A stretch of 56,881 bases of DNA, taken from Thomasclavelia cocleata (GTDB lineage Bacteria; Bacillota_I; Bacilli_A; Erysipelotrichales; Coprobacillaceae). The notes beneath the pieces are model-generated. The model worked only from the letters and a program-made list of their open reading frames with translations, did not search any database and was not told the DNA's origin. A program made the translations under genes and the position numbers. The first letter of the stretch is position 1; every line of letters begins with the position of its first letter. Below, in pieces: positions 45,672-54,701 of this stretch. Location: the NCBI RefSeq assembly GCF_900102365.1, contig NZ_FOIN01000014.1, forward strand, positions 1 to 56,881, read 5' to 3'.

Positions 45672-47378
45672 ATGAGTTATGACCGTTTTCCAGAAACAAA
45701 AATAATAGGCTATAATCATGAAGTTTTTAACGACGAGCAAGCAATTTATCAAGAATTATTAAAATATAAAGATCTTCATTGTTGGGTTGTAGACTGTTAT
45801 CCAGGGGTTGATAATGAAATATTTAGATTGATTAAACGCATATATCAACCAGAAATCATTATTAAAAGTGAAGATATTTTTTATGATAGTAAGATACTTA
45901 ATGATAAAATGAAAGCGAACCTTACCGATGATCGAGTAAGGGGAGTAATGTATTATGGTGTTATGGAAGATTTTGTTGATTACAATAAATTAGTAGAAGT
46001 AAATCAATTATTAGCCAATAAAGATAAAAAGATTTTAATTTATGGTGTAGGTGCTGGATTAATTAGTACAGGTGATTTATATATTTATTGTGATTTAGCA
46101 CGCTGGGAAATTCAGTTACGATATCGGCAAGGAATGCCTAATTTTAAATGTGATAATTTTGATGAAGATATTTTAAAAAAGGTAAAACGTGGTTATTTTA
46201 TAGAATGGCGAATTAGTGATAAGCATAAAATAAAAATGTTTAATAGTATTGATTATCTAATTGATAGTAATGAAAAAGGTCATCCTAAAATGGTAACAGG
46301 TTTGGCATTAAGAGAAGGATTAAAACAGCTTGTAAAACAACCGTTTAGATTAGTACCATATTTTGATCCTGGTATATGGGGTGGACAATGGATGAAAAAA
46401 CATTGTAATTTGGATCTTCATGAAAAAAACTATGCTTGGAGTTTTGATGGTGTTTTTGAAGAAAATAGTTTATATTTACGTTATGATAATACCCGTATAG
46501 AAATACCAGCAATGGATCTTGTATTGTACTTACCAATAGAATTATTGGGAATGAAAAATTATTGTCGTTTTGGAGCGGAGTTTCCAATTAGATTTGATTT
46601 TTTGGATACAATTGAGGGACAAAATTTAAGTTTACAAGTGCATCCTTTAATGGAATATATTAAGTCCCATTTTGGAATGACTTATACTCAAGATGAAAGT
46701 TATTATATATTAGATGCTGATGGTGGAGGTATCTATTTAGGGCTTAAAGAAAATATAAATTTTAATGAAATGGTTGATGATTTGAAATTAGCTCAAGATG
46801 GAAAGCACATCTTTGATGCGGATAAATATATAAATTATTTTCCTGCTAAAAAACATGATCATTTTTTAATTCCTGCTGGAACTATTCATTGTTCATCAGC
46901 AGGGTGTATGGTATTAGAAATAAGTGCAACTCCATATATTTTCACTTTTAAACTTTGGGATTGGAATAGATTAGGATTAGATGGATTACCACGACCAATT
47001 CATCTTGATGATGGTATTGAAAATATTCAACAAAATCGCACAACTAGATGGGTAGAAAAACAGCTTGTCAATAACATTCAGGTTATTTATGATGGTGATT
47101 ATTTAGAAGAAAAAACTGGTTTACACGAGTTGGAATTTATTGAAACAAGAAGGGTTACTACATCTACAATAACTTATCATGATTGTCAAGAAGGTGTTCA
47201 CATGTTAAATTTAGTAGAAGGTAAAGAAGCGCTTGTCGAAAGTCCAAGTCATGCATTTAAGCCATTTGTTGTTCATTATGCAGAAACGTTTGTTATTCCT
47301 AGTGCAATAGGTAAATATACAATTAGACCTGTTGATAATGAAAAGATAATCTTTATTAAAGCTTTTGTTAGATATTGA
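45672..47378 (+). CDS. Class I mannose-6-phosphate isomerase-like protein with N-terminal kinase-like domain
   Basis: 568 residues, well over the usual 300-400 of phosphomannose isomerases. The C-terminal two thirds form the cupin isomerase: PYFDPGIWGGQWMK near 230, metal-site regions LSLQVHPLMEYI near 320 and FLIPAGTIHCSSAGCMVLEIS near 405-420. The first 200 residues (LHCWVVDCYPGVDNEIFRLI...KILIYGVGAGLIS) look like a P-loop-kinase-type alpha/beta domain without a proper Walker A motif. It overlaps the AAGGAG zone after the HAD gene and should interconvert mannose-6-P and fructose-6-P, linking PTS-imported sugar to glycolysis. The role of the extra domain is unknown. Confidence 0.82.
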   Translation: MSYDRFPETKIIGYNHEVFNDEQAIYQELLKYKDLHCWVVDCYPGVDNEIFRLIKRIYQPEIIIKSEDIFYDSKILNDKMKANLTDDRVRGVMYYGVMEDFVDYNKLVEVNQLLANKDKKILIYGVGAGLISTGDLYIYCDLARWEIQLRYRQGMPNFKCDNFDEDILKKVKRGYFIEWRISDKHKIKMFNSIDYLIDSNEKGHPKMVTGLALREGLKQLVKQPFRLVPYFDPGIWGGQWMKKHCNLDLHEKNYAWSFDGVFEENSLYLRYDNTRIEIPAMDLVLYLPIELLGMKNYCRFGAEFPIRFDFLDTIEGQNLSLQVHPLMEYIKSHFGMTYTQDESYYILDADGGGIYLGLKENINFNEMVDDLKLAQDGKHIFDADKYINYFPAKKHDHFLIPAGTIHCSSAGCMVLEISATPYIFTFKLWDWNRLGLDGLPRPIHLDDGIENIQQNRTTRWVEKQLVNNIQVIYDGDYLEEKTGLHELEFIETRRVTTSTITYHDCQEGVHMLNLVEGKEALVESPSHAFKPFVVHYAETFVIPSAIGKYTIRPVDNEKIIFIKAFVRY

Positions 47379-47387
47379 AATAATAAA

Positions 47388-47426
47388 AGAAAGCTAACTT
47401 TATTATAAAGTAGGCTTTCTTTTTTT
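47388..47426 (+). terminator. Terminator of the sugar operon
   Basis: AGAAAGC..CTTTA and TAAAG..GCTTTCT form the stem, followed by seven T residues. A group II intron relic begins right behind it. Confidence 0.88.
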
Positions 47427-47552
47427 GGGATGTTGGGCATGGCATATATCTAGGTGGTGAAAGTCCACTGTGGGGGCGATGTCGAGCCAATATCAAGGGT
47501 GTCTATTGTGAGGTAGAATCTGAAAGAAGATGGAGACAAAGTCCAATAGGAG
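47427..47552 (+). mobile_element. Truncated group II intron 5' end
   Basis: Directly after the terminator: GATGTTGGGCATGGCATATA, then ATCTAGGTGGTGAAAGTCC and further GC-richer structured sequence. The GGCATGGCAT block matches the intron start at 11940. It stops near 47552, where protein-coding remnants of a different gene begin. No intron ORF remains. Confidence 0.7.
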
Positions 47553-48644
47553 GTCATGTTGTTAATGATAATGAAAATGCCAATAAAGCAATTGATTTTG
47601 ATACAAATACAAAATGGAGTTACCATAATAGTAATGATGATAATGGATATTATTGGCTAGAAGTAAATTTCTACAAAAATATCGTGTGGATGCTTTAGAA
47701 TTATTGGGTGCTCAAAAAGAAAATGAAAGTTTTATTACAAGAGATTTCTAAATACAAGTTAAAGAAAATGGTGAATGGAAAGATATTCATAGTGTAACTG
47801 ACAATAAAGAAAATCTTTATTATGCCAACATGGATACACCAGTTGTGGGAGATAATTTTAGATTGTAACAAAAAATTAGGTAGTGCTAATGAAAATAATG
47901 CAAGAATTTATGAATTCTATTTATATGGAGATAAAGTAATTGAAAGCGATAAAATAGCAAGTAGATTTAGCTAATGCAATTACAGATAAAGATTTAGTAA
48001 AATTAATCCTAGTGGTAGCTGATGAATTTATTGTAACAAGAGATGAAGCTAATGCAGTATATAATATGCTAGTGCAACTCAAGAAGAAGTGGACGGAGTG
48101 TTTACTCGTTTAGCAAATGCAATGCATATGTTAGAATTTTTTAAAGGGGATAAAACAACATTAAAAACATTCATTGATAAAGTTAATGAATTAAAAGCAG
48201 ATAAGTATATTGAAACTACTTGGATAGTATTTGAAAAAGAATTAGCTAAAGCACAAACGGTATATAATGACAATGTAATGTAGAAGTAGATGAAACATAT
48301 AATGTTTTAGTAAAAGCGTTCTTGAACTTAAGATTGAAACTAAATAAAGATTTATTAAGTGATTTAATCAATCAAGCAAATGGTATTAATCGAGCTAATT
48401 ATAGTGCTGAATCATTAAAAGTATTAGATGCAGAAGTGTTAAAAGCAAAAGCGGTATTTGAAGGTCCAAATGCAAGTGAAGCAAAAATAAAAGCTGTAGA
48501 AGCATCATTGACTAAAGCATTAGCAGATTAGAAGTAGTAAAACTTGGTGAAAGTGTAAAAACTGGAGATGATAACTTAACTGGAATGTTTACAACAATTG
48601 CATTATTAAGTATGATGGGATATATAATATTGAGAAGAAAATAA
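47553..48644 (+). pseudogene. Broken CBM32/FIVAR surface protein
   Basis: Reading across several frameshifts and stops gives the end of one surface protein: a CBM32 module (NANKAIDFDTNTKWSYHN, then GYYWLEVNF, IQVKENGEWKDI, ARIYEFYLYG), four FIVAR-type modules (VDGVFTRLANAMHMLEFFKG; FLNLRLKLNKDLLSDLINQA) and the tail ESVKTGD, a hydrophobic stretch and RRK. The signal peptide and any catalytic domain are gone, replaced by the intron 5' fragment. At least five lesions are visible (for example stops near 47750 and 47867, shifts near 47960, 48070 and 48280). A relative of the enzymes at 1003, 7203 and 27673. Confidence 0.88.
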
Positions 48645-48655
48645 ATATTTATATA

Positions 48656-48691
48656 GATCATTGATAATTTAGGTTATTAATGGTCTTTTTT
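48656..48691 (+). terminator. Terminator after the broken surface-protein gene
   Basis: GATCATTGATAA pairs with TTATTAATGGTC (two G-U pairs), followed by six T residues; another intron relic starts immediately behind it. Confidence 0.8.
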
Positions 48692-48735
48692 GGTATGCTA
48701 GGTATGGCACTAGTTCAGTTGAATATGAATTATTT
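48692..48735 (+). mobile_element. Relic of a group II intron 5' end
   Basis: GGTATGCTAGGTATGGCAC then TAGTTCAGTTGAATATG lines up with the intron start at 11940 at roughly 30 of the first 40 bases. Only this short head remains, again placed directly behind a terminator. Confidence 0.7.
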
Positions 48736-48903
48736 ATATTCTAGTAATCAAAAAGAGATGGTAGAAAATGGGATTTTGAATCTCAAAAAAGAATATTCTG
48801 ATGTTTAGAAAAATTAATAATTATTAAAAACTATTATTAATAAACTTAGTGGTTAATCGACAAGAAACATGCTATAATAATTTTGTTTTAAGGAGTGGAA
48901 AAA

Positions 48904-50325
48904 ATGAAAAAAATTATAGTGGGTATTTTTGCACTTTTATTATTAACTGGATGTTCTGGTGATAGTAGTAGTCAGACACTTTTTGTAGCTGATAAAAATG
49001 ATCGATTTGGTCTTATTAATATAAATGGTGATAAACAAACTAAGTTTATTTATGATAAATATGAGTCTGTAGGGGAATATGGATATATTGTTGTTAAAGA
49101 TAAAAAATATGGTTACCTTTCTTATAATGGTGAGGAAATTATAGAATTAGGAAAATATAACAAATTAGTGTCAATCTCTAATATGATTGTTGCTTATGAT
49201 AAAAATGATAATGTTACGATTTTGAGTAGTGAAGGTAAGAAGTTATATGATGATAAGAAGACAGAAATATTATTATCAGGCTTGCCAATCATTCATAACA
49301 ATAAAGATTATACTGTTCTTTATGATACAGGAGAAATATTAGTTAGCAGTAAAAATAAGATTTTAAGTGCTAATGTAAAAAATGATAATTATATGGCAGT
49401 ATGTTTCGAAGAATCTATAGAGATTTATAATCAAAAAATTCCTGGAAAAATTATTAAAGTTGATGCTGGTGGTAATTATCAATTGATGTCTTATAGTGAT
49501 GGTATAGGTTATTTATTTTATGATCGCATATATCAAGATGCTCTAGCATGTGATGATAAAGGTGAGGTAATTTTTAAGGCTAAGATAGATCTTGATGATT
49601 TTTATTTTGACAAGTCTAATAATATTACTGGAGTTAAAAATCAAACAACTTATTTATTTGATAAAAAGGGTACTGCTACTTCAATTAATAGTTATTATAA
49701 TAGTCTTAATAGTTATGTAATGAAAAATAAAAATATGATTTATGGACCTCATAAATTTGTGAATAATGGAAAAGAAGTAGAGGTAAATGATATTCAGTTG
49801 GATCCAATGGCTTCATATATTAATAATAAATTTTTTCCAGTATATGTAAGAAATAAAGGGTATATGTATTATGATTTTAATGGTGAAATGGTTTTTAAGA
49901 CTATCTTTACAAGCGCAGAGATTTTTGATCGAAATAAATTAGCAGTTGTTTCTAAAAAAGAAAATGAATATTATTTAATGAATCAAAGTGGTAAGAAAGT
50001 TTCTAAGAAATATAATCGAATTATCCATATTGGTGAAAAATATTATGCAGGATTTATTTCTAGTAGTAAATATGAAGTGATAGATACTAGTGGTAAAAAA
50101 ATTATTGATGATAATTTTATGGACGATGGTTATGTTTTTACGTATAATGGTATAGTCTACGGAATCTTTAATAAAAGTGGAACAAGTTATGTTTATGATA
50201 TGAATGAACTAGAAGTTATATTTTCAGTTGAAGGGAATTTAGAATTTGCGGATGATGGATATTTTGTTACTGAAAATAGGGATGGTTATTATTCATTGAC
50301 AGGCGAAAAAATTTATACGAGGTAA
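48904..50325 (+). CDS. WG-repeat lipoprotein
   Basis: 473 residues from the ATG at 48904 (AAGGAG site; the GTG at 48895 is part of it). Signal peptide with lipobox LLTGC, so a membrane-anchored lipoprotein. The rest is a series of about 10-12 short beta-rich WG-type repeats (RFGLININGDKQTKFIYDKY; KYGYLSYNGEEIIELGKY; NKGYMYYDFNGEMVFKTIF), which probably form a propeller-like binding domain. Specific function unknown. It is four bases from the next gene, so the two act together. Confidence 0.85.
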   Translation: MKKIIVGIFALLLLTGCSGDSSSQTLFVADKNDRFGLININGDKQTKFIYDKYESVGEYGYIVVKDKKYGYLSYNGEEIIELGKYNKLVSISNMIVAYDKNDNVTILSSEGKKLYDDKKTEILLSGLPIIHNNKDYTVLYDTGEILVSSKNKILSANVKNDNYMAVCFEESIEIYNQKIPGKIIKVDAGGNYQLMSYSDGIGYLFYDRIYQDALACDDKGEVIFKAKIDLDDFYFDKSNNITGVKNQTTYLFDKKGTATSINSYYNSLNSYVMKNKNMIYGPHKFVNNGKEVEVNDIQLDPMASYINNKFFPVYVRNKGYMYYDFNGEMVFKTIFTSAEIFDRNKLAVVSKKENEYYLMNQSGKKVSKKYNRIIHIGEKYYAGFISSSKYEVIDTSGKKIIDDNFMDDGYVFTYNGIVYGIFNKSGTSYVYDMNELEVIFSVEGNLEFADDGYFVTENRDGYYSLTGEKIYTR

Positions 50326-50329
50326 TGAA

Positions 50330-51373
50330 ATGGATTATTATATTTATATGCTTATTTCTTTAGCAGTTATGCTAGTAGTTGTAAAATTCTTCTTTTGTGA
50401 ATTAGAAGGGTATACAGCGAAAAAAAAGGGTTTATTAAATTGGTATTTAAAGCTGTCTAAACCGTTTAAATATGTTCGGACACGAAGTATTATTTTTATG
50501 AGTATTATTTGTTATATGGTTGCTTCGATACATATGTTATTTACAATGGAATGGTTAGTTGAATTGATTGGGTTTGTTGCGGTTGGAGTTATATTTGATG
50601 GGATTAGTCAATTAGTTGGATATTATTATAGTAAAATTCGTTTTAAAAAAGATATTAACAATGCTCTTAAAACTAAAAATGAAATCAATAAAGCTATGGA
50701 ATTGAGTGATAATGATTTAGTGCAACAAAGTATGCCGATTTATTCAAGTCAAGAAATAGTTTCAAAATATTTGGATGATCAAAGTCATTTAGCTGCAATT
50801 TCACTTGATGGAGGAGAATATATATCATCTTTTAATAACTTACCACCAATTACATATGCGGTTGAAGCACAGTATGAAAAAGCACAAGATAAACTTAATG
50901 ATCGAAGTGTGAAAGTGACAAGGTTAACAGATGATGGAAAACTTCCTTTTAAAGATGAGCGTTTAGATGTTGTTGTTAATGAGTTAGCTAATTATGATAA
51001 ATATGATTTATATCGAGTTGTTAAACCAGGAGGATATATTTTAGTGAATCAAATGGGTAGTGACAACTATAAAGAATTAATTAATATTTTTTTACCTTTT
51101 AAATTACATGGTCGTTGGGATCTTGAATCTGGTTCTGAAACACTTAGTGAAATTGGATTAGAGATAGTTGATGGTGTTGAGGAGCATGGTTATGTTCGTT
51201 TCAATACATTAACATCGTTCATTCACTTTATGAAAGGTATTACACGTGCTGATATAACTCAAGATCGCTTTATGAATTTTTATGGACAAGTTTTAAAACA
51301 AATTAAGGAAAAAAGTTATTTTGAATTAACGACACATCGTTTTATGGTTGTGGCTAGAAAAAAAGAACTTTAA
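50330..51373 (+). CDS. Membrane-tethered methyltransferase-like protein
   Basis: 347 residues. Three membrane helices in the first 110 residues (about 5-22, 52-72, 75-97), then a cytoplasmic domain with the late motifs of a class I methyltransferase: LPFKDERLDVVVNELANYD, LYRVVKPGGYILVNQMG. The usual SAM-binding glycine motif I is weak (AAISLDGGEYISSF). It therefore may be an inactive or divergent Methyltransf_11 protein. Co-transcribed with the WG-repeat lipoprotein on the other side of the membrane, which suggests a pair. Substrate unknown. Confidence 0.65.
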   Translation: MDYYIYMLISLAVMLVVVKFFFCELEGYTAKKKGLLNWYLKLSKPFKYVRTRSIIFMSIICYMVASIHMLFTMEWLVELIGFVAVGVIFDGISQLVGYYYSKIRFKKDINNALKTKNEINKAMELSDNDLVQQSMPIYSSQEIVSKYLDDQSHLAAISLDGGEYISSFNNLPPITYAVEAQYEKAQDKLNDRSVKVTRLTDDGKLPFKDERLDVVVNELANYDKYDLYRVVKPGGYILVNQMGSDNYKELINIFLPFKLHGRWDLESGSETLSEIGLEIVDGVEEHGYVRFNTLTSFIHFMKGITRADITQDRFMNFYGQVLKQIKEKSYFELTTHRFMVVARKKEL

Positions 51374-51392
51374 AAAATTTATTAAATTATTG

Positions 51393-51427
51393 AAATGACA
51401 AGAGGTAAAATTCTTGTCATTTTATTG
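51393..51427 (+). terminator. Terminator after the methyltransferase-like gene
   Basis: AAATGACAAGA and TCTTGTCATTT around an eight-base loop, then TATT. The 3' side merges with the promoter of the cobalamin operon. Confidence 0.88.
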
Positions 51428-51452
51428 CTTTTAGAAATGATTGTTGTATAAT
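51425..51452 (+). promoter_or_regulatory. Promoter of the cobalamin operon
   Basis: TTGCTT, 16-base spacer, consensus TATAAT. Transcription would start near 51459, just before the riboswitch. Confidence 0.6.
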
Positions 51453-51464
51453 GATACTAACTTG

Positions 51465-51605
51465 ATATGCATATTTAATGGCTGCTTTAAGCATTAATAA
51501 GGAATCCTGTTAAAATCAGGAGCGGTCCCGCCACCGTAATGATAGATAATTATTTAAATCAGAGTCGGATACTTACCATTATCTTAGGATACACTTTACG
51601 GATGA
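51465..51605 (+). ncRNA. Cobalamin riboswitch
   Basis: Conserved core elements in order: AAGGAATCCTGTTAAAATCAGGA (51499-51521), GCGGTCCCGCCACCGTAAT (51522-51540; the B12-box region with GCCACxG) and AGAGTCGGATACTTACC (51561-51577). The spacing and the AGTCxGGATAC block are diagnostic. Cobalamin binding should switch off the operon that starts at 51661. No clear intrinsic terminator follows the aptamer, so translational control through the GGAGG site near 51651 is likely. Confidence 0.92.
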
Positions 51606-51660
51606 TAGAGTAGTTCTATTTATGAGATAAGATCCTTTTATGCGCTTTTTGGAGGATGTA

Positions 51661-52326
51661 ATGAAAAAAATATCAAAAGTAATAATTATTATATTTGTCT
51701 TATTAATAACTGCTTGTAAAGCTGATGATAAACATGCCAGGTTAATTAGTACTAATGCACTAAAAGTAAATGGTAATGGTTTAATTGTTGAAAATGGTAA
51801 TATTGTCGTTAGAGATGATGAAACTGCTTCTAATACTATAAATGATAATAAAAGTAGCAATTTAACTAATGATACAAATAATAATCAATCAAATAATATA
51901 AAGAACAATGATTCTAATGAAGTATCTAAACCTGATGAACAAATGATAGATATAAGTATTACTATTGATTGCAAGACAATTCTTGATAATATGAGTGATT
52001 TGAAAAATGGTTATGTAGATTTTATACCAAAAGATGGAGTGATTTTGGATAGTGTTGTTGTAAAAGTAAAAAATAATAGTACAGTTTTAAATGTTTTAGA
52101 GACAGTAAATGAAAAATATGATTTAAATTTAAAAATACGGAAATCTTCTTTTGGGGTATATATAATAGGAATTAAGTATATTGAAGAAAAAATTTGTGGT
52201 AATAGTAGTGGCTGGATGTATAGTGTTAATGATAATTTTCCTGGGCAAAATGCAGGATCTTATCGATTAAAAGATGGTGATAATATAAAGTGGCGTTTTA
52301 CGTGTAAACCAAATGATTTAAAATAA
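51661..52326 (+). CDS. DUF4430 lipoprotein (transcobalamin/intrinsic-factor C-terminal-like)
   Basis: 221 residues from the ATG at 51661, nine bases after GGAGG; the longer frame from 51640 runs through the ribosome site. Lipobox LLITAC (Cys19) marks a lipoprotein. A low-complexity Asn/Asp/Ser linker (about 60-100) leads to a DUF4430 domain (about 120-215) with VLNVLETVNEKYDLNLKI, CGNSSGWMYSVND and YRLKDGDNIKWRFTC. DUF4430 is the fold of the C-terminal beta-domain of human intrinsic factor and transcobalamin. Placed directly under a cobalamin riboswitch and before an ECF transporter, it is most likely a surface cobalamin-binding protein. Binding is inferred. Confidence 0.85.
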   Translation: MKKISKVIIIIFVLLITACKADDKHARLISTNALKVNGNGLIVENGNIVVRDDETASNTINDNKSSNLTNDTNNNQSNNIKNNDSNEVSKPDEQMIDISITIDCKTILDNMSDLKNGYVDFIPKDGVILDSVVVKVKNNSTVLNVLETVNEKYDLNLKIRKSSFGVYIIGIKYIEEKICGNSSGWMYSVNDNFPGQNAGSYRLKDGDNIKWRFTCKPNDLK

Positions 52327-52348
52327 GTGTATTGGAAAGGAAATTGTT

Positions 52349-53188
52349 ATGGTCATAAAAAGTTTTAAAGAGAGTCATCCAATTGTATTGTTTAGTTATT
52401 TTTTATCAATTATTGTTATATCAATTATTCAACGTAATTATTATTTAATTGTTTTGATAACGATATCAGCTATTATAGTGGATTATTTTTATAATAAAAG
52501 AGACTTTTTAAAAGACATGAAATATTTTCTTGTTTTAGTGTTACTTGTAACAATTACTAATCCTATTTTTGTAATGGAGGGTAAAGATATAATATATCAA
52601 AATAGCTTTATCACTGTTACACGACAGGCATTGATATATGGTTTGGTTTTTGGAATGCTGCTTGCAAGTATGCTTTTATGGTTTAAAGTAATGAAAAGAT
52701 GTATTAGTGATAGTCATATAGTTTATTTATTTGGTTCAATCTTACCAACTTTGGGTTTAGTAATTTCAATGAGCTTTAATATAATTAATAAATTAAAAAA
52801 TCAGTATCAAAAAATAAAAGAAGCAAATTATCATATGCCTTGTAAAAATAAATTTGTCTATTATCGAAATGTTATAGTTATTTTAGTAACTTATGCATTT
52901 GAGTCTTCATTAGATATGATGAATTCTATGATATCTAGAGGATATGGGAAAACTAAGCGGACTAATTTTCATTTATATAGTTTTAAAAAAGATGATTTGT
53001 TGAAGCTATTGATTATTATAATTCTCAGTTTGTTATGTTTATGGGGATATTTTGGATATTATCAAAGTTTTTATTATTATCCAATGATTCAAGTTTATCA
53101 GTTTAAGTTGATTGATATAGTATTTTTTATTGCGTATGTAGCTTTAGCAGCTTTTCCGTTATGGTTAGGAGGAAAAAAGAATGTATAA
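52349..53188 (+). CDS. ecfT: ECF transporter transmembrane subunit EcfT (CbiQ family)
   Basis: 279 residues with about six membrane helices. The cytoplasmic coupling region carries the Ala-Arg-Gly-type signature (SMISRGYGKTKRTNF). It is the scaffold that joins the ATPases to the substrate-binding S component in an energy-coupling-factor importer. Its stop overlaps the ATPase start by eight bases. Confidence 0.88.
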   Translation: MVIKSFKESHPIVLFSYFLSIIVISIIQRNYYLIVLITISAIIVDYFYNKRDFLKDMKYFLVLVLLVTITNPIFVMEGKDIIYQNSFITVTRQALIYGLVFGMLLASMLLWFKVMKRCISDSHIVYLFGSILPTLGLVISMSFNIINKLKNQYQKIKEANYHMPCKNKFVYYRNVIVILVTYAFESSLDMMNSMISRGYGKTKRTNFHLYSFKKDDLLKLLIIIILSLLCLWGYFGYYQSFYYYPMIQVYQFKLIDIVFFIAYVALAAFPLWLGGKKNV

Positions 53189-54701
53189 GATTGAAAACTT
53201 TAGTTTTACATATCCTGAAGAAGGAAGAGTCATTAAAAATATTTCTTTTGGAGTAAATGAAGGTGATTTTTTAGTTATTTCTGGTAAAAGTGGATGTGGT
53301 AAGACAACGTTACTAAAACATTTAAAGCCATCTTTAAAACCTAAAGGAGAGGTGGATGGATTAATTATTTTAGATGAAGAGATAGAAAAAGATGATACTA
53401 AAATAGGTTTTGTTTTTCAAAATCCTAATGATCAAATAGTAATGGATAAAGTTTGGCATGAAATTGCTTTTGGTTTAGAAAATACAACTACTCCTTTAAA
53501 ACAGATGAAGCGTAGAGTGGGGGAAATTGTTAATTATTTTAATTTGCAAAATATTATTAATAAAGATACTCAATCTTTATCTGGGGGAGAAAAACAATTA
53601 GTTAATTTAGCTAGTGTAATGGTGATGAATCCTAAAGTCATTTTATTGGATGAAGCAACTGCACAGCTCGATCCTGTTAATAGAGAGGAATTTATTAAGA
53701 TATTAAAACAAATTAATGATGATTTTAATGTGACAATAATTTTTGTTGAACACCAATTAGAGGGGTTATTAAATGTTGCGAATCGATTGATTGTAATGGA
53801 TGAAGGTAAAATTGTTATTGATGATGATATTAAAAATGCAGTTAATGAAATGTTAGTAAAAGAGATATTTGTAGAATCATTGCCAGATTATGTAAGAGTA
53901 TCATCTTTAACAGATGAGTTATGTTTATCTGTTAAAGATGCAAGAAATGCATTATCTGATTTTGATGACTTTGATATTAAAGATACTGAGGATGTTGACA
54001 CTGGTATTTTAATGGAAATTAGGGATTTAAATTTTGGTCATGATGATATTGTTTTAAAAGATTTAGATTTAGATATTAAGCAAAATGAAATATTTTCAAT
54101 AGTTGGTGCAAATGGCAGTGGTAAGTCATCGTTTATACGTTGTTTAGCTGGTTTGGTTAAATTCCAAGGTAAAATAACAAAGATTGGATATGTTGATAAA
54201 ATTGGTTATTTGCCTCAAGATCCAACAACTTTGTTTTTAAGTGATAAGGTAATTGATGATTTATTGGCAGTTGATGAGAGTATGAAAAGTATTGAGCTTC
54301 AATTAGAAAATTTAGGAATAAGTGATTTAAAAGAAAAACATCCTTTTGATTTGAGTGGTGGACAAAGACAGTTAGTTGCTTTGGCTAAAGTACTTTTAAC
54401 TAAGCCTCAATTATTGTTGTTAGATGAGCCAACAAAAGGAATTGATGCTTTTAGTAAGGAACATTTAGCAGCTTTGATTCGTGGTTTAAGTAAACATATG
54501 ACGATTGTAGTAGCTAGCCATGACTTAGAGTTTGTTGCTAAAATTAGTGATCGGGTTGCAATGATTTTTAATGGTAAAATGGAATCAGCAGATACAATGA
54601 GACAGTTCTTTAGTAATAATATATTTTATACTACAACGATTAATAAGATTATGAGACAAAATAATTCAGAAGTTGTTTTATTAGAGGATCTTGGATTATG
54701 A
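53181..54701 (+). CDS. ECF transporter ATPase, two fused ATPase domains (EcfA1-EcfA2/CbiO type)
   Basis: 506 residues with two complete ABC domains in one chain. First: Walker A SGKSGCGKTTL (31-41), Q-loop FQNPNDQ, signature LSGGEKQLVNLA, Walker B VILLDEATAQLDP, His in FVEHQLEGL. Second: GANGSGKSSF (near 310), LSGGQRQLVALAKVLL, LLLLDEPTKGID, and VVASHDLEF. Both look functional. It powers uptake together with EcfT and the S component that follows, whose start overlaps its stop. Confidence 0.93.
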   Translation: MYKIENFSFTYPEEGRVIKNISFGVNEGDFLVISGKSGCGKTTLLKHLKPSLKPKGEVDGLIILDEEIEKDDTKIGFVFQNPNDQIVMDKVWHEIAFGLENTTTPLKQMKRRVGEIVNYFNLQNIINKDTQSLSGGEKQLVNLASVMVMNPKVILLDEATAQLDPVNREEFIKILKQINDDFNVTIIFVEHQLEGLLNVANRLIVMDEGKIVIDDDIKNAVNEMLVKEIFVESLPDYVRVSSLTDELCLSVKDARNALSDFDDFDIKDTEDVDTGILMEIRDLNFGHDDIVLKDLDLDIKQNEIFSIVGANGSGKSSFIRCLAGLVKFQGKITKIGYVDKIGYLPQDPTTLFLSDKVIDDLLAVDESMKSIELQLENLGISDLKEKHPFDLSGGQRQLVALAKVLLTKPQLLLLDEPTKGIDAFSKEHLAALIRGLSKHMTIVVASHDLEFVAKISDRVAMIFNGKMESADTMRQFFSNNIFYTTTINKIMRQNNSEVVLLEDLGL

